Source: JBLMXQ01 sp050257855
GTDB taxonomy: Bacteria; Acidobacteriota; Vicinamibacteria; Vicinamibacterales; CAVVIG01
Length of the DNA: 64,000 nt
Reading direction: 5' to 3'
Assembly: GCA_050257855.1 (NCBI GenBank)
Contig: JBLMXQ010000094.1
Span: 1-64,000, forward strand
This document shows, piece after piece, positions 35,535-44,059 of this stretch (its first letter is position 1; each line of letters opens with the position of its first letter). Below the pieces are notes generated by a model, which had not been told where the DNA came from, made no database searches, and worked only from the letters and a program-made list of their open reading frames with translations. A program made the translations under genes and the position numbers.

Positions 35535-38500
35535 ATGCGATTCGGCCAACATGCCGTCCTGTTCGCGCTCGCTGCAGCCGCCGCGGCGTACGCGCCACAG
35601 GCGGCCACGCAGGCACAGGGCGGAGGCACGGTGCCCTCCGCGCTGTATGCGGGTCTCCGGTGGCGCGAAATCGGGCCGTTCCGCGGCGGCCGCGTAGAGG
35701 CAGTCACCGGAGTCCCCGGTCAGATCGACACGTACTATCTGGGCGCGGTCGTCGGCGGCGTCTGGAAGACCACCGACGGCGGCCACGCCTGGACGCCGCT
35801 CTTCCAGCACGAGGCGGTGTCCTCGATCGGCGCAATCGCCGTCGCGCCGTCGGATCCGAACATCGTGTACGTCGGTACCGGTGAGTCGGCCCCTCGCGAG
35901 GACATCTCCTTCGGCAACGGCGTGTACAAGTCGACCGACGCGGGCAAGACGTGGACCCACCTCGGCCTGCCCGACAGCCGCCACATCGCGAAGGTCCTCG
36001 TCGATCCGTCGAATCCGGACGTCGTGCTCGTGGCCGCGCTCGGGCACGTCTACGGCCCGAATGCCGAGCGCGGGGTGTTCCGCTCGACCGACGGCGGTGC
36101 GACGTGGCAGAAGGTCCTCTACAAGGACGATCAGACCGGCGCCATCGACCTCGCGTCGTCGGCCGACGCGCCGCGGACCGTCTACGCGGCTCTGTGGCAG
36201 CTGCGTCGCACGCCGTGGAACCTCTCGAGCGGCGGCCCGGGAAGTGGAATCTACAAGTCGACCGATGGCGGCGCAACCTGGACTGGCCTGACGGGAGGCG
36301 GCCTGCCCGGGAGCGTGCTCGGCAAGATTGGACTCGCGGTCGTGCCCGGCACGAACGGTCAGCACGTGTACGCGCTCATCGAAGCCGATCACGGCGGCCT
36401 CTACCGATCCGACGACGGCGGCGCAACATGGCGGCTGGTGAACGCCGAGCACGTCCTGTGGTCGCGCGCGTGGTATTTCACCAAGGTCTGGGTGCACCCG
36501 AGCGATCCCGACACGCTCTTCATCGCCGGCAACTCGTTCTGGAAGTCGACCGACGCCGGCGCGACGTTCAAGCGCGTGACGCTGCCGGGCGGCGACAACC
36601 ATGATTTGTGGATCAATCCGCGGGCGCCCGAGCGGATGATCGAAGCCAACGATCAGGGCGTCGTGCTGACGGTGAACGCGGGCCAGACCTGGGACAAGCG
36701 CAACAACCTCCCGATCGGGCAGTTCTATCACGTCTCGACGGATCGCGAGTTCCCGTACAACATCTACGGCGCGCAGCAGGACATGGGCGCGCTGACCATC
36801 GCGAGCCGCGGCTGGGGCGGCATCACCGATCGCGACTGGTTCAACATCGGCGGCGACGATGGCGAGTGCGGATACGTCTGGCCCGATCCTCTGAACTCCC
36901 GGTACGTGATCGCCGGCGGGTACGGCGGCGCGCTCACCGTCTTCGACAAGCGCAGCCACCAGCTTCGCGACATCGCGCCCTGGTCGAACGCCAACGGGGG
37001 CTACCCGGCGAGCGAGCTCAAATACCGCTTCACGTGGACGTCGCCGGTCGCCTTCTCGCCGACCAGCCCCCACGTCCTCTACATGGGTTCGCAGTACCTG
37101 ATGGAGAGCCGCAACGGCGGCACCAGCTGGAAAGTCATCAGCCCCGACCTGACGCGGAACGACAAGAGCAAGCAGGGGCTCTCCGGCGGCCCGATCACGA
37201 AGGACAACGCATCGGTCGAATACTACGACGTCATCTTCGCCATCGCACCGTCGCCGCTCCAGCCGGGCCGCATCTGGGTCGGCACCGACGACGGGCTGGT
37301 GCAGCTGACGACGGACGACGGCGCGGGCTGGAAGAAGGTGACGCCGCCGGATTTGCCGGAGTGGGAGAAGGTCTCGATCATCGAAGCCTCGCACTTCGAC
37401 CCGCAGACCGCGTACGTCGCCGTCGACGGTCACAAGATGGACGATTTCGCGCCGCACATCTATCGCACCCGCGACGGCGGCAGGACGTGGACGACCATCG
37501 TCAACGGCATCTCCGCGCCGGCCTTCGTCTACGCGGTGCGGGAGGATCCGAAACGCCGGGGGCTGCTCTACGCCGGCACCGAAACGGGCATCTACGTGTC
37601 CTTCGACGCGGGCGATCACTGGCAATCGCTGCAGCTGAACCTCCCGACCACCTCCGTGCGCGACATCGCCGTCCACGACGACGACCTGATTGTCGCCACG
37701 CACGGCCGGTCGTTCTGGGTGCTCGACGGCATCGGAGCGCTCCGGCAGGCGGACGCGGCGCTGGCGGCAGCGCCGGCGCACCTGTTCACGCCCCGGACCG
37801 CGCTCCGGATCCACGAGGCGGGCAGCTACTCGATCCCCGCGGGTTCGGCCGGAGCCAACCCGCCGAACGGCGCCATCATCGACTACTACATCGGAGCGCG
37901 GACCGGACGCGTGGCAATCGAGATCCACGATGCGCAGGGCCGGCTGGCGTTCTCGCTGTCGAGCGAACGGCCACAGGCGACCGAAGCGCCCGAGCTGCCG
38001 TTCGACCAGGCCTCGGGCGGTGAGCACCTGTCGACCGATCCGGGCATGCACCGCCTCGTCTGGGATCTGCGGTACCCGCTGCCGCCGCTCATCCCCGGCA
38101 CGGCGTACGACGAGCGCTCGCCCCGCGGCGTGCTGGCCGTCCCGGGCACGTACAAGATCACGCTGACGGCAGACGATCACACGCAGACGACGACGCTGAC
38201 GGTCAGGAACGACCCGCGGTCTCTCGCGACCCAGCCGGCGATGATCGCCGAGTTCACGCTCGCCTCCCACCTGATGCAGATGCTCGGCGACCTTCACGCC
38301 ACCGTGCGGGATATTCGAGCGAAGATGCCGGCCCTCGATGCGGCGGGACAGCGCGAGGCGGCCGCGATCCTGGATCAGCTGTACGAATCGCAGGCGAAAG
38401 CGAACATCGACCTGCTCAACTACCCGATGCGCCTCAACGCGCGCATCGCGTACCTGGAAGACGAGGTCGACTTCGGCGACGGAGCGCCGACCGTGCAGTT

Positions 38501-38576
38501 CCGGGAGATGTCGGCGCTGTATCAGCAGCAGCTCGATCGGCTACTCAGGCGCTGGAGGGCGTTGAAGGATCGCTAG
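35535..38576 (+). CDS. large exported sortilin/BNR-repeat (beta-propeller) protein
   Basis: A 1013-residue protein with a signal peptide (about 1-26). Asp-box/BNR units of the form STDGGxTW recur at least seven times (KTTDGGHAW, KSTDAGKTW, RSTDGGATW, KSTDGGATW, RSDDGGATW, KSTDAGATF, RTRDGGRTW), predicting one or two VPS10/sialidase-type propellers over residues 40-740. The C-terminal 200 residues form a beta segment, then a helical bundle. Relatives are abundant in Acidobacteriota, often annotated as glycosyl hydrolase, but no catalytic residues can be assigned here. The ATG has GGGAG upstream; the longer open frame overlaps the HD-GYP gene and is spurious. Confidence 0.85.
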   Translation: MRFGQHAVLFALAAAAAAYAPQAATQAQGGGTVPSALYAGLRWREIGPFRGGRVEAVTGVPGQIDTYYLGAVVGGVWKTTDGGHAWTPLFQHEAVSSIGAIAVAPSDPNIVYVGTGESAPREDISFGNGVYKSTDAGKTWTHLGLPDSRHIAKVLVDPSNPDVVLVAALGHVYGPNAERGVFRSTDGGATWQKVLYKDDQTGAIDLASSADAPRTVYAALWQLRRTPWNLSSGGPGSGIYKSTDGGATWTGLTGGGLPGSVLGKIGLAVVPGTNGQHVYALIEADHGGLYRSDDGGATWRLVNAEHVLWSRAWYFTKVWVHPSDPDTLFIAGNSFWKSTDAGATFKRVTLPGGDNHDLWINPRAPERMIEANDQGVVLTVNAGQTWDKRNNLPIGQFYHVSTDREFPYNIYGAQQDMGALTIASRGWGGITDRDWFNIGGDDGECGYVWPDPLNSRYVIAGGYGGALTVFDKRSHQLRDIAPWSNANGGYPASELKYRFTWTSPVAFSPTSPHVLYMGSQYLMESRNGGTSWKVISPDLTRNDKSKQGLSGGPITKDNASVEYYDVIFAIAPSPLQPGRIWVGTDDGLVQLTTDDGAGWKKVTPPDLPEWEKVSIIEASHFDPQTAYVAVDGHKMDDFAPHIYRTRDGGRTWTTIVNGISAPAFVYAVREDPKRRGLLYAGTETGIYVSFDAGDHWQSLQLNLPTTSVRDIAVHDDDLIVATHGRSFWVLDGIGALRQADAALAAAPAHLFTPRTALRIHEAGSYSIPAGSAGANPPNGAIIDYYIGARTGRVAIEIHDAQGRLAFSLSSERPQATEAPELPFDQASGGEHLSTDPGMHRLVWDLRYPLPPLIPGTAYDERSPRGVLAVPGTYKITLTADDHTQTTTLTVRNDPRSLATQPAMIAEFTLASHLMQMLGDLHATVRDIRAKMPALDAAGQREAAAILDQLYESQAKANIDLLNYPMRLNARIAYLEDEVDFGDGAPTVQFREMSALYQQQLDRLLRRWRALKDR

Positions 38577-38775
38577 ACGTCGTCCGCAACAGACGCCGGA
38601 GCTTGCGCTCGGCTCCGGCGTCGGCGGCGCCACGCGTCACGTCGGTCGCCACGATGCCGACGTCCGCCGTCTCGCCGTCCTCCGCGACTTCCACGACCGA
38701 CGCGCGCCACCCGCCTTCGCAGGGCTCCGACAGAATCCAGTACCGCCGCCCGCCGAGCGACAATTCACGTGCCAT
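38545..38775 (-). CDS. small hypothetical protein, convergent with the BNR gene
   Basis: A 76-residue soluble protein (MARELSLGGRRYWILSEPC...). The pattern of aromatic and hydrophobic positions (YWILSEPCEGGWRASVVEVAEDG) and a charged C-terminal helix (AERKLRRLLRTT) look like a folded beta-alpha protein rather than antisense noise. Its own upstream region is AT-richer. The last 32 nt overlap the 3-prime end of the BNR gene. Function unknown. Confidence 0.5.
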   Translation of the reverse strand: MARELSLGGRRYWILSEPCEGGWRASVVEVAEDGETADVGIVATDVTRGAADAGAERKLRRLLRTTSSDPSTPSSA

Positions 38776-39013
38776 GATCGCGACCGCAGTGTGGATAATC
38801 TTACAATTTTGTGAGTCACGCGCGTGCTTCTGCTCCGAATCGCAACAGCTCCGTGCGCAGGCGGACTCGCGATTTCACGAATAATTGTTCGAAAAACTGA
38901 AAGTTGTTTTCGAGCCCGGCGGCCACGCGCCACTCGATCCGAATAATGGCATCCGCCTTGCCTTGGGGTGAGCACCCGAACGGCGTTCACGACGACAGAA
39001 CGCGGAGTCGAGC

Positions 39014-39259
39014 ATGTGGAACTGGTTCAACTGTTATCTCTCGGGACGGCATGAATACGGCGTCTGGTGCGAACCCGGCGCAATCTTCCTTCGGTGCGTG
39101 CACTGCGGGAAGCGATCGTCGGGATGGGCGGTCAGCCAGAAGGCGCAGGCGACGGCGCCGCGCATGAAAGCGCCCAGGCCGGTGACGCCGGCTCCGATCG
39201 CGAGCAGCCGGCCGGGCCCGACGCGAGTGCTGCCGTTCGACCGCGCTGCCGCCCGCTAG
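39014..39259 (+). CDS. small zinc-ribbon-like protein
   Basis: An 81-residue protein. The first 40 residues hold MWNWFNCYLSGRHEYGVWC and LRCVHCGKRSSGW, with four cysteines and a histidine that could bind one zinc, resembling small DUF1660-like knuckle proteins. The rest is a Pro/Ala-rich tail. GGAGTCGAG lies before the ATG. The upstream gap 38776-39013 holds a single perfect DnaA-type 9-mer (TGTGGATAA, 38790-38798) and no other recognised feature. Role unknown. Confidence 0.6.
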   Translation: MWNWFNCYLSGRHEYGVWCEPGAIFLRCVHCGKRSSGWAVSQKAQATAPRMKAPRPVTPAPIASSRPGPTRVLPFDRAAAR

Positions 39260-39268
39260 ACGCCGCCG

Positions 39269-39298
39269 TTGACACTGCCGCCGCCGCGCGACGACAAT
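39269..39298 (+). promoter_or_regulatory. promoter of the rhodanese-like gene
   Basis: TTGACA (39269-39274), 18-bp spacer, GACAAT (39293-39298), ending 8 nt before the GTG at 39307. A perfect -35 compensates for the weak -10. The start site would be at or next to the GTG. Confidence 0.55.
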
Positions 39299-39306
39299 AC
39301 GGACCC

Positions 39307-39669
39307 GTGGCGGTTCCGCGCATCTCCAAGGAAGATCTGAAGCTGCGTCTCGACACCGACAGCCCGCCGGTGCTCGTGGACGCGCGCCTGAAATATCCAT
39401 TCGAGCACAGCACGGTCAAGCTCCCCGGCGCCATCCGGCTCGGGCAGAACGGCGGGTCCACGCTCCCGCGCGACCGCGACATCGTCGTCTACGATTCGGA
39501 CCCGAACGAGCTCGCGAGCTCGCGTGTGGCCGCCGAGCTGATCCGGCAGGGACATCGCGCGATGGCGCTCAAGGGCGGTATCGGGGAATGGCTTTCGGCC
39601 AATCTGCCTACCGAAACGAAAGAAGCGCGCCGTCAGGCTCCGCCCGAACCTGGCGCCTTGAAAGGCTAG
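39307..39669 (+). CDS. rhodanese-fold protein lacking the catalytic cysteine
   Basis: A 120-residue single-domain rhodanese. VPRISKEDLKLRLDTDSPPVLVDAR and the final RAMALKGGIGEW are normal family landmarks. The active-site loop, usually CxxGxRS after the IVVY strand, reads DSDPNELASS: the nucleophilic Cys is Asp and the loop is not a sulphur cradle. It is thus unlikely to transfer sulphur and may be a binding module. The GTG start sits 8 nt after a -10 box. The PolX-like frame begins inside its 3-prime end. Confidence 0.78.
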   Translation: MAVPRISKEDLKLRLDTDSPPVLVDARLKYPFEHSTVKLPGAIRLGQNGGSTLPRDRDIVVYDSDPNELASSRVAAELIRQGHRAMALKGGIGEWLSANLPTETKEARRQAPPEPGALKG

Positions 39670-41420
39670 GCTCGATTCGCCCAGATCCGGGCGGGACCGG
39701 GCCGGTTCCGCTCTCCCGCACGCTCGATCAGCTCTCCGCGCTCGCGGCGATTCGCGGCGACGCGTCGGACGCCGGTTTCTTCGCTGCCGCCGCGGCGCTC
39801 GTGCGGCGGCACCACATCGAATCTGACACGGGCCTTGCACCGCTGCTGGCGGCGCCGTCCGGCTCCGCGCCCGATCGCGAGCTGCTGGCCCGGCTGCGCC
39901 GGGTGTACGAGACCGGCGTCTGGGTGACGCTCGAATCGGCGATCGCCGACATCCCGGCCGACCTGCGATGGCTGTTCGAGTCGGGCGCAGTCAGCATCGA
40001 GCAGCTCGCTGCGCTGCATCGCACGCTCGGCGCAACATCGGCGGCCGACCTCTCCGAGGCGGTGCGCCGGCAGGCGGTTCGGGCGGTTCCCGGCCTCGAT
40101 GCCGCCGTGGAATATGCCGTCGCGGCCGCGCTGTTCGACCTGCGGGCCGCCATTCCGCGCATCCCGCTCGGCCGCGCGGTGGCGATCGCGGCACCGATCC
40201 TCGCGGCGCTCGAGCAGCTGCCGGGGATCGAGCGCGCGGTGTCGGTCGGGTCGCTGCGGCGGGGCCACGAGACGGTCGGAGACATCGAGATCGTGGCGTC
40301 GTCGGTCGATCCGGCCGCGGCGATTGAGTCGCTGGTGACCCTGCCCGAGGTCATGCGCGTGCTGCACCGCGGCACGCGTCGGGTGTACGTGCTGGTCGAG
40401 CGCGTCCAGGTCGGCGTGCGCCTGCCGCCGCCGGCGCAGGCTGGCGCCGCGCTCCTGACGCTCACCGGTTCACCGTCGCATCTCGACGGCGTGGCCGCCG
40501 TGGCGCGGGAGCGGGGCTGGCGGCTGGAAGCCGACGGCCTCCGGACCGGCCACGCAACCGTCGCGGACAGCGAAGAGGCCATCTACGCCGCGCTCGACCT
40601 GCCGTGCATTCCTCCGGAGATCCGGAACGGCGACGGGGAGATCGAGGCGGCGCGCGAGGGACGTCTCCCGGCGCTCGTGTCGCACGCGGACATCCGCGGC
40701 GACCTCCACATGCATTCCACGTGGAGCGACGGCCGGGACTCGATCGACGCGATGGTCGCGGCCTGCCACGAACTCGGCTACGAGTACCTGGCGATCACGG
40801 ATCATTCGCCGCATTCGGCCGCGGCGCGCAATCTCACCGTCGAGGGCGTCGAGCGACAGGCGGAGGAGATCGCGCGGCTGCGCGAACGCTTCGCGGACAT
40901 CGCGATCCTGCACGGCTGCGAAGTGGACATCCTGCCGGACGGCCGCCTCGATTTCGCCGACCGGATCCTCGAGCGCTTCGATCTCGTCCTCGCCTCGCTG
41001 CACGAACGCGCCGGCCAGTCAGGCGACCAGCTGATGCGCCGCTACGAAAGCGCCATGCGCCACCCGCTCGTCGCGCTGATCACGCATCCGGCGAACCGGC
41101 TCGTGCCGGGTCGGAAGGGATACGACCTGGATTTCGATCGGCTCTTCGCGCTCGCAGTCGAGACCGGAACGCTGCTGGAGGTGGACGGCGCGCCCGTCCA
41201 CCTCGATCTCGAAGGCGCCCTCATCCGACGCGCGATCGCCGCAGGTGTCACCCTCGCCGTCAACAGTGACTGCCACCGTGCGGATCTGCTCGAGCACCAG
41301 ATGCAGCTCGGCGTCACCACGGCGCGCCGAGGCTGGACGGAGCCGCGCCACGTGTTGAACACCCGGCCGCTCGCCGACGTCACGGCCTTCGTGGCGCGGA
41401 AGCGCGCGGCGTCGCGTTGA
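39588..41420 (+). CDS. PolX-like protein with degenerate polymerase site and intact PHP domain
   Basis: A 610-residue protein built like bacterial PolX: helix-hairpin region, nucleotidyltransferase palm and C-terminal PHP domain. The palm has VGSLRRGHETVGDIEIV, so the DxD metal pair is D-I-E, and the third aspartate (QADLR in the 54274 paralogue) is Gly in QVGVR (codon 40413-40415). DNA synthesis is therefore improbable. The PHP part keeps GDLHMHSTWSDGRDS, ITDHSPHS, HGCEVDILPDG and NSDCHRADLLEHQ, so a phosphoesterase or 3-prime nuclease role is plausible. ATG 39588 overlaps the rhodanese gene by 82 nt; no better start exists before the first conserved helix, so the true start is uncertain. 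Confidence 0.82.
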   Translation: MAFGQSAYRNERSAPSGSARTWRLERLGSIRPDPGGTGPVPLSRTLDQLSALAAIRGDASDAGFFAAAAALVRRHHIESDTGLAPLLAAPSGSAPDRELLARLRRVYETGVWVTLESAIADIPADLRWLFESGAVSIEQLAALHRTLGATSAADLSEAVRRQAVRAVPGLDAAVEYAVAAALFDLRAAIPRIPLGRAVAIAAPILAALEQLPGIERAVSVGSLRRGHETVGDIEIVASSVDPAAAIESLVTLPEVMRVLHRGTRRVYVLVERVQVGVRLPPPAQAGAALLTLTGSPSHLDGVAAVARERGWRLEADGLRTGHATVADSEEAIYAALDLPCIPPEIRNGDGEIEAAREGRLPALVSHADIRGDLHMHSTWSDGRDSIDAMVAACHELGYEYLAITDHSPHSAAARNLTVEGVERQAEEIARLRERFADIAILHGCEVDILPDGRLDFADRILERFDLVLASLHERAGQSGDQLMRRYESAMRHPLVALITHPANRLVPGRKGYDLDFDRLFALAVETGTLLEVDGAPVHLDLEGALIRRAIAAGVTLAVNSDCHRADLLEHQMQLGVTTARRGWTEPRHVLNTRPLADVTAFVARKRAASR

Positions 41421-41426
41421 CGCGCC

Positions 41427-43343
41427 ATGCGCCTCCGCCGATCGCTCGCGGCGCTCGCAGTCGTGGCCGTGGCCTTCCCGCTCTACCGCGCGACGCTCCT
41501 GCCCGGCTTCGACTTCGGCGACACCGGATCGTTTCAGACCGCGGCCGGCGAACCGACGATCACGCCGCGTGACGGCTATCCGCTGTACTTCGCACTCGGC
41601 GACGTGTTCGTCTGGACCCTTGGCGGCGATCACGCGCACGCGCTGAACCTGGCGTCGGCCGTGGAGGGGGCGCTGGCCTGCGGCCTGCTCGCGCTCGCAG
41701 GCGCGGCGCTGTCGGGTTCGGCCGCCGCGGGAGCCGCCGCGGCGCTGCTCTTCGCGGGCTCGTACACGTTCTGGAGCCAGTCGATCATCGCCGAGGTCTA
41801 CTCGCTCCACATCCTCCTGCTGTCGTTGACGCTGCTCCTGCTGCTCGCGTGGCAGCGGCGGCCGACGATGGGACGCCTCGCCTGGTTCTTCGCCGCGTAC
41901 GCGCTCGGCTTCGGCAATCACCTGTCGATGATCCTGCTCGCGCCGGCCTGCACGGCCTTCCTGCTCGTTTCCGCGCCGCGCGGCTGGCGGTCGATGTTCG
42001 CGCCGCGCGTCGTCGCACTAGCTGTCGCGCTGGCCACGCTCGGCGCGATGCAGTACCTCTGGAACCTGCGCGAACTGTGGCTCTGGCCGAACCAGCCGCA
42101 CGGAATCGTCGACGCGCTCGAGACGTTCTGGTTCGACGTCACCAAGACCGACTGGCGCGCGACGACGGTACTTCACGTGCCGGCGAGCATGCTCGGCGAT
42201 CGCGCGGCGATGTACTGGTTCGACCTCCGGCAGCAGTTCGGCTGGGGGTGGTTGCTCGCGCCGGTTGGCCTCGTGCGTCTCTGGACGACCGACTGGCGGC
42301 GTGCGCTCCTGCTGGCCTTGATGTACGTGGTGAACTTCGCGTTCGCGTTCGGCTACAACGTCGGCGATACCCACGTCTTCTACCTGCCGTCGCATGCCGT
42401 CGTGGCGCTGCTGTGCGCACCGGGCATTGCCTGGATCGGTGACGCAGCCGCCGTGCGGGCCCGCGACCGCCGGATGGCCGTCACGGCTGCCGCCGTCCTC
42501 GCCGCGTACGCCGGCTTCCGCATGTACGACGACTATCCCGCGCTCGATCGCAGCCGGGACACGCGTCCGACGGAGGTGTTGTCGCGTCTGACCGCCGGAC
42601 TCGATCCGATCCACGACGTGCTCCTCGAGGATCTGAACTGGCAGCTGCAGAACGGCCTCTCGTACTTCGGCAAGGAGGTGCACCCGGAACTGGTCTACGC
42701 GCGGCTGCCGGACGTTCTTCTCTACGCGCCGGCTCTCGTCCGCGACAACCTGCGCGCCGGCCGCGACGTCGTCGTCTCGCCGCGCGCCCGGGAAGCGCTC
42801 GCGGCCGCGTACGGGCCCTTGCTCCCGACCGAGCCGGATCCGCGGGTGCAGGCGCCGACGGCCGACCGGCTCGTGTCCGGTCTTTCTGCCGGCACCCGAT
42901 ACGTGCTCTGCGTCCTGAAGCCGACGCGGGAGTTCCGTCTCGATCGGGCCGATGTCGAATCCGCGCTCCGGCGGCTGGCAGGATCCCCCGTGGCACTGCC
43001 GGCCGAAGACTACGTCGCCGTCGCGGGTGTGACCGGCCGGATGCCGTCGCTCGTGCGGGGCTCGTCGCGTCCGTTCCGGGCGCGGCTCGCGCTTGAAGGC
43101 CTGCCCGTGGATATCCGGATGGAGTCGTGGCTCTCGATGGATACGATTCGCCGGATGGGCTTCGCCCAGGTGGTCGCCGCGCGCCGGCACGCGCTCATCG
43201 CCGAACGCGGCGTGAGCTTCGTCGCGGTTGATGCGGAGGGACGGCCGATGCGGTCGGGCTACGAGGCGGGCATCTTCGCGCGGCAGCCGCGCTACCTCAT
43301 AGCGCGTGCTATTGTTGCTTCATGGATGCGCTCGCACGAATGA
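41427..43343 (+). CDS. DUF2723-family polytopic membrane protein (glycosyltransferase-like)
   Basis: A 638-residue inner-membrane protein with about 10 hydrophobic segments in the first 370 residues and a periplasmic or soluble C-terminal part. GFDFGDTGSFQTAAGEPTI with RDGYPLYFALGDVF is the DUF2723 signature, in which acidic residues of the first loop resemble those of GT-C mannosyltransferases. SYTFWSQSIIAEVYSLH is a second family block. Members are thought to glycosylate or lipid-handle at the inner membrane; the donor is not known. It starts 6 nt after the PolX-like gene and overlaps lolA by 22 nt. Confidence 0.82.
   Translation: MRLRRSLAALAVVAVAFPLYRATLLPGFDFGDTGSFQTAAGEPTITPRDGYPLYFALGDVFVWTLGGDHAHALNLASAVEGALACGLLALAGAALSGSAAAGAAAALLFAGSYTFWSQSIIAEVYSLHILLLSLTLLLLLAWQRRPTMGRLAWFFAAYALGFGNHLSMILLAPACTAFLLVSAPRGWRSMFAPRVVALAVALATLGAMQYLWNLRELWLWPNQPHGIVDALETFWFDVTKTDWRATTVLHVPASMLGDRAAMYWFDLRQQFGWGWLLAPVGLVRLWTTDWRRALLLALMYVVNFAFAFGYNVGDTHVFYLPSHAVVALLCAPGIAWIGDAAAVRARDRRMAVTAAAVLAAYAGFRMYDDYPALDRSRDTRPTEVLSRLTAGLDPIHDVLLEDLNWQLQNGLSYFGKEVHPELVYARLPDVLLYAPALVRDNLRAGRDVVVSPRAREALAAAYGPLLPTEPDPRVQAPTADRLVSGLSAGTRYVLCVLKPTREFRLDRADVESALRRLAGSPVALPAEDYVAVAGVTGRMPSLVRGSSRPFRARLALEGLPVDIRMESWLSMDTIRRMGFAQVVAARRHALIAERGVSFVAVDAEGRPMRSGYEAGIFARQPRYLIARAIVASWMRSHE
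43310..43315 (+). promoter_or_regulatory. extended -10 box (TGC-TATTGT) of lolA
   Basis: TATTGT with TGC immediately upstream ends 6 nt before the lolA ATG, within the last codons of the DUF2723 gene. It would give lolA its own leaderless transcript. Confidence 0.5.
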
Positions 43344-44059
43344 TGGCTGCGGCAGCGGCCGCTGCCTGCCTCACGGTCGCGGCGTCCGCGTCGGCAGGGG
43401 CCGGCCTTCGCACCGGCTTATCGCCGGTCGGGGACGGCCCTCAGGCGGTTCCGGCGACCTCATCCGCTCAGAGCCTCGCGGCCCGGCTGCAGAAGAAGTA
43501 CGCGACCATCAGGGACTTCTCCGCCGATTTCGTGCACAGCTACGAGGGCGGCGTGCTGCGGAAGCAGCTGACCGAGCGAGGGCAGGTGCTCGTCAAGAAG
43601 CCCGGCATGATGCGCTGGGAATACACCGAGCCCGATCACAAACTGTTCGTCTCCGACGGCGTCAAGCTCTACTCGTACATTCCGGCCGACAAGCAGGTCA
43701 TCGTCACGTCGGTGCCGAGGGAGGACGAAGCGACGACGCCGGTGCTGTTTCTCGCCGGCAAGGGCGATCTGACCCGCGATTTCGCGCCCTCGCTGGTCGA
43801 GCCGCCGCCCGGGATGCCGCCCGGCACGCTGGCGCTGAAACTCGTCCCCAAGACACGTCAGCCGGAGTACGATTGGCTCGTCCTGGCGGTCGAGCCGGGC
43901 ACGCTGACGCTCCGGGGACTGGTGACGGTCGACGCAGAGGGGGGCCAATCGACGTTTTCCTTCCGGAACATGAAGGAAAACGTGCATCTGTCCGATAAGG
44001 AGTTCGCGTTCAAGATTCCGCGCGGGGTCGATGTTGTCACCCAACCCGCCCGTCGCTGA
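43322..44059 (+). CDS. lolA: outer-membrane lipoprotein carrier protein LolA
   Basis: A 245-residue periplasmic chaperone moving lipoproteins from LolCDE to the outer membrane. A signal peptide (about 1-27) and an unusual Gly/Pro linker (28-50) precede the LolA domain: LQKKYATIRDFSADFVHSYEG, KKPGMMRWEYTEPDHKLFVSDG and KLYSYIPADKQV. The linker is partly encoded by a decayed copy of the 22-bp palindrome (43431-43452). The gene overlaps its neighbours on both sides (22 and 29 nt), pointing to a tightly packed envelope operon. Confidence 0.92.
   Translation: MDALARMMAAAAAAACLTVAASASAGAGLRTGLSPVGDGPQAVPATSSAQSLAARLQKKYATIRDFSADFVHSYEGGVLRKQLTERGQVLVKKPGMMRWEYTEPDHKLFVSDGVKLYSYIPADKQVIVTSVPREDEATTPVLFLAGKGDLTRDFAPSLVEPPPGMPPGTLALKLVPKTRQPEYDWLVLAVEPGTLTLRGLVTVDAEGGQSTFSFRNMKENVHLSDKEFAFKIPRGVDVVTQPARR
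43431..43452. repeat. decayed palindrome copy inside lolA
   Basis: GGGACGGCCCTCAGGCGGTTCC matches the 22-bp core found at 34028 and 63881 with three mismatches. It encodes the GDGPQAVP stretch between signal peptide and mature LolA, which is not conserved in the family. Confidence 0.6.

Noticed and set aside
35412..38297. 961-codon minus-strand open frame opposite the BNR gene
   Set aside because: Arg/Val/Asp-rich antisense frame produced by high GC at third positions; the plus-strand frame has a signal peptide and repeated Asp-boxes.
38790..38798. Perfect DnaA box TGTGGATAA as an origin marker
   Set aside because: A single 9-mer is expected by chance about this often in 64 kb, and no origin-linked genes are present.
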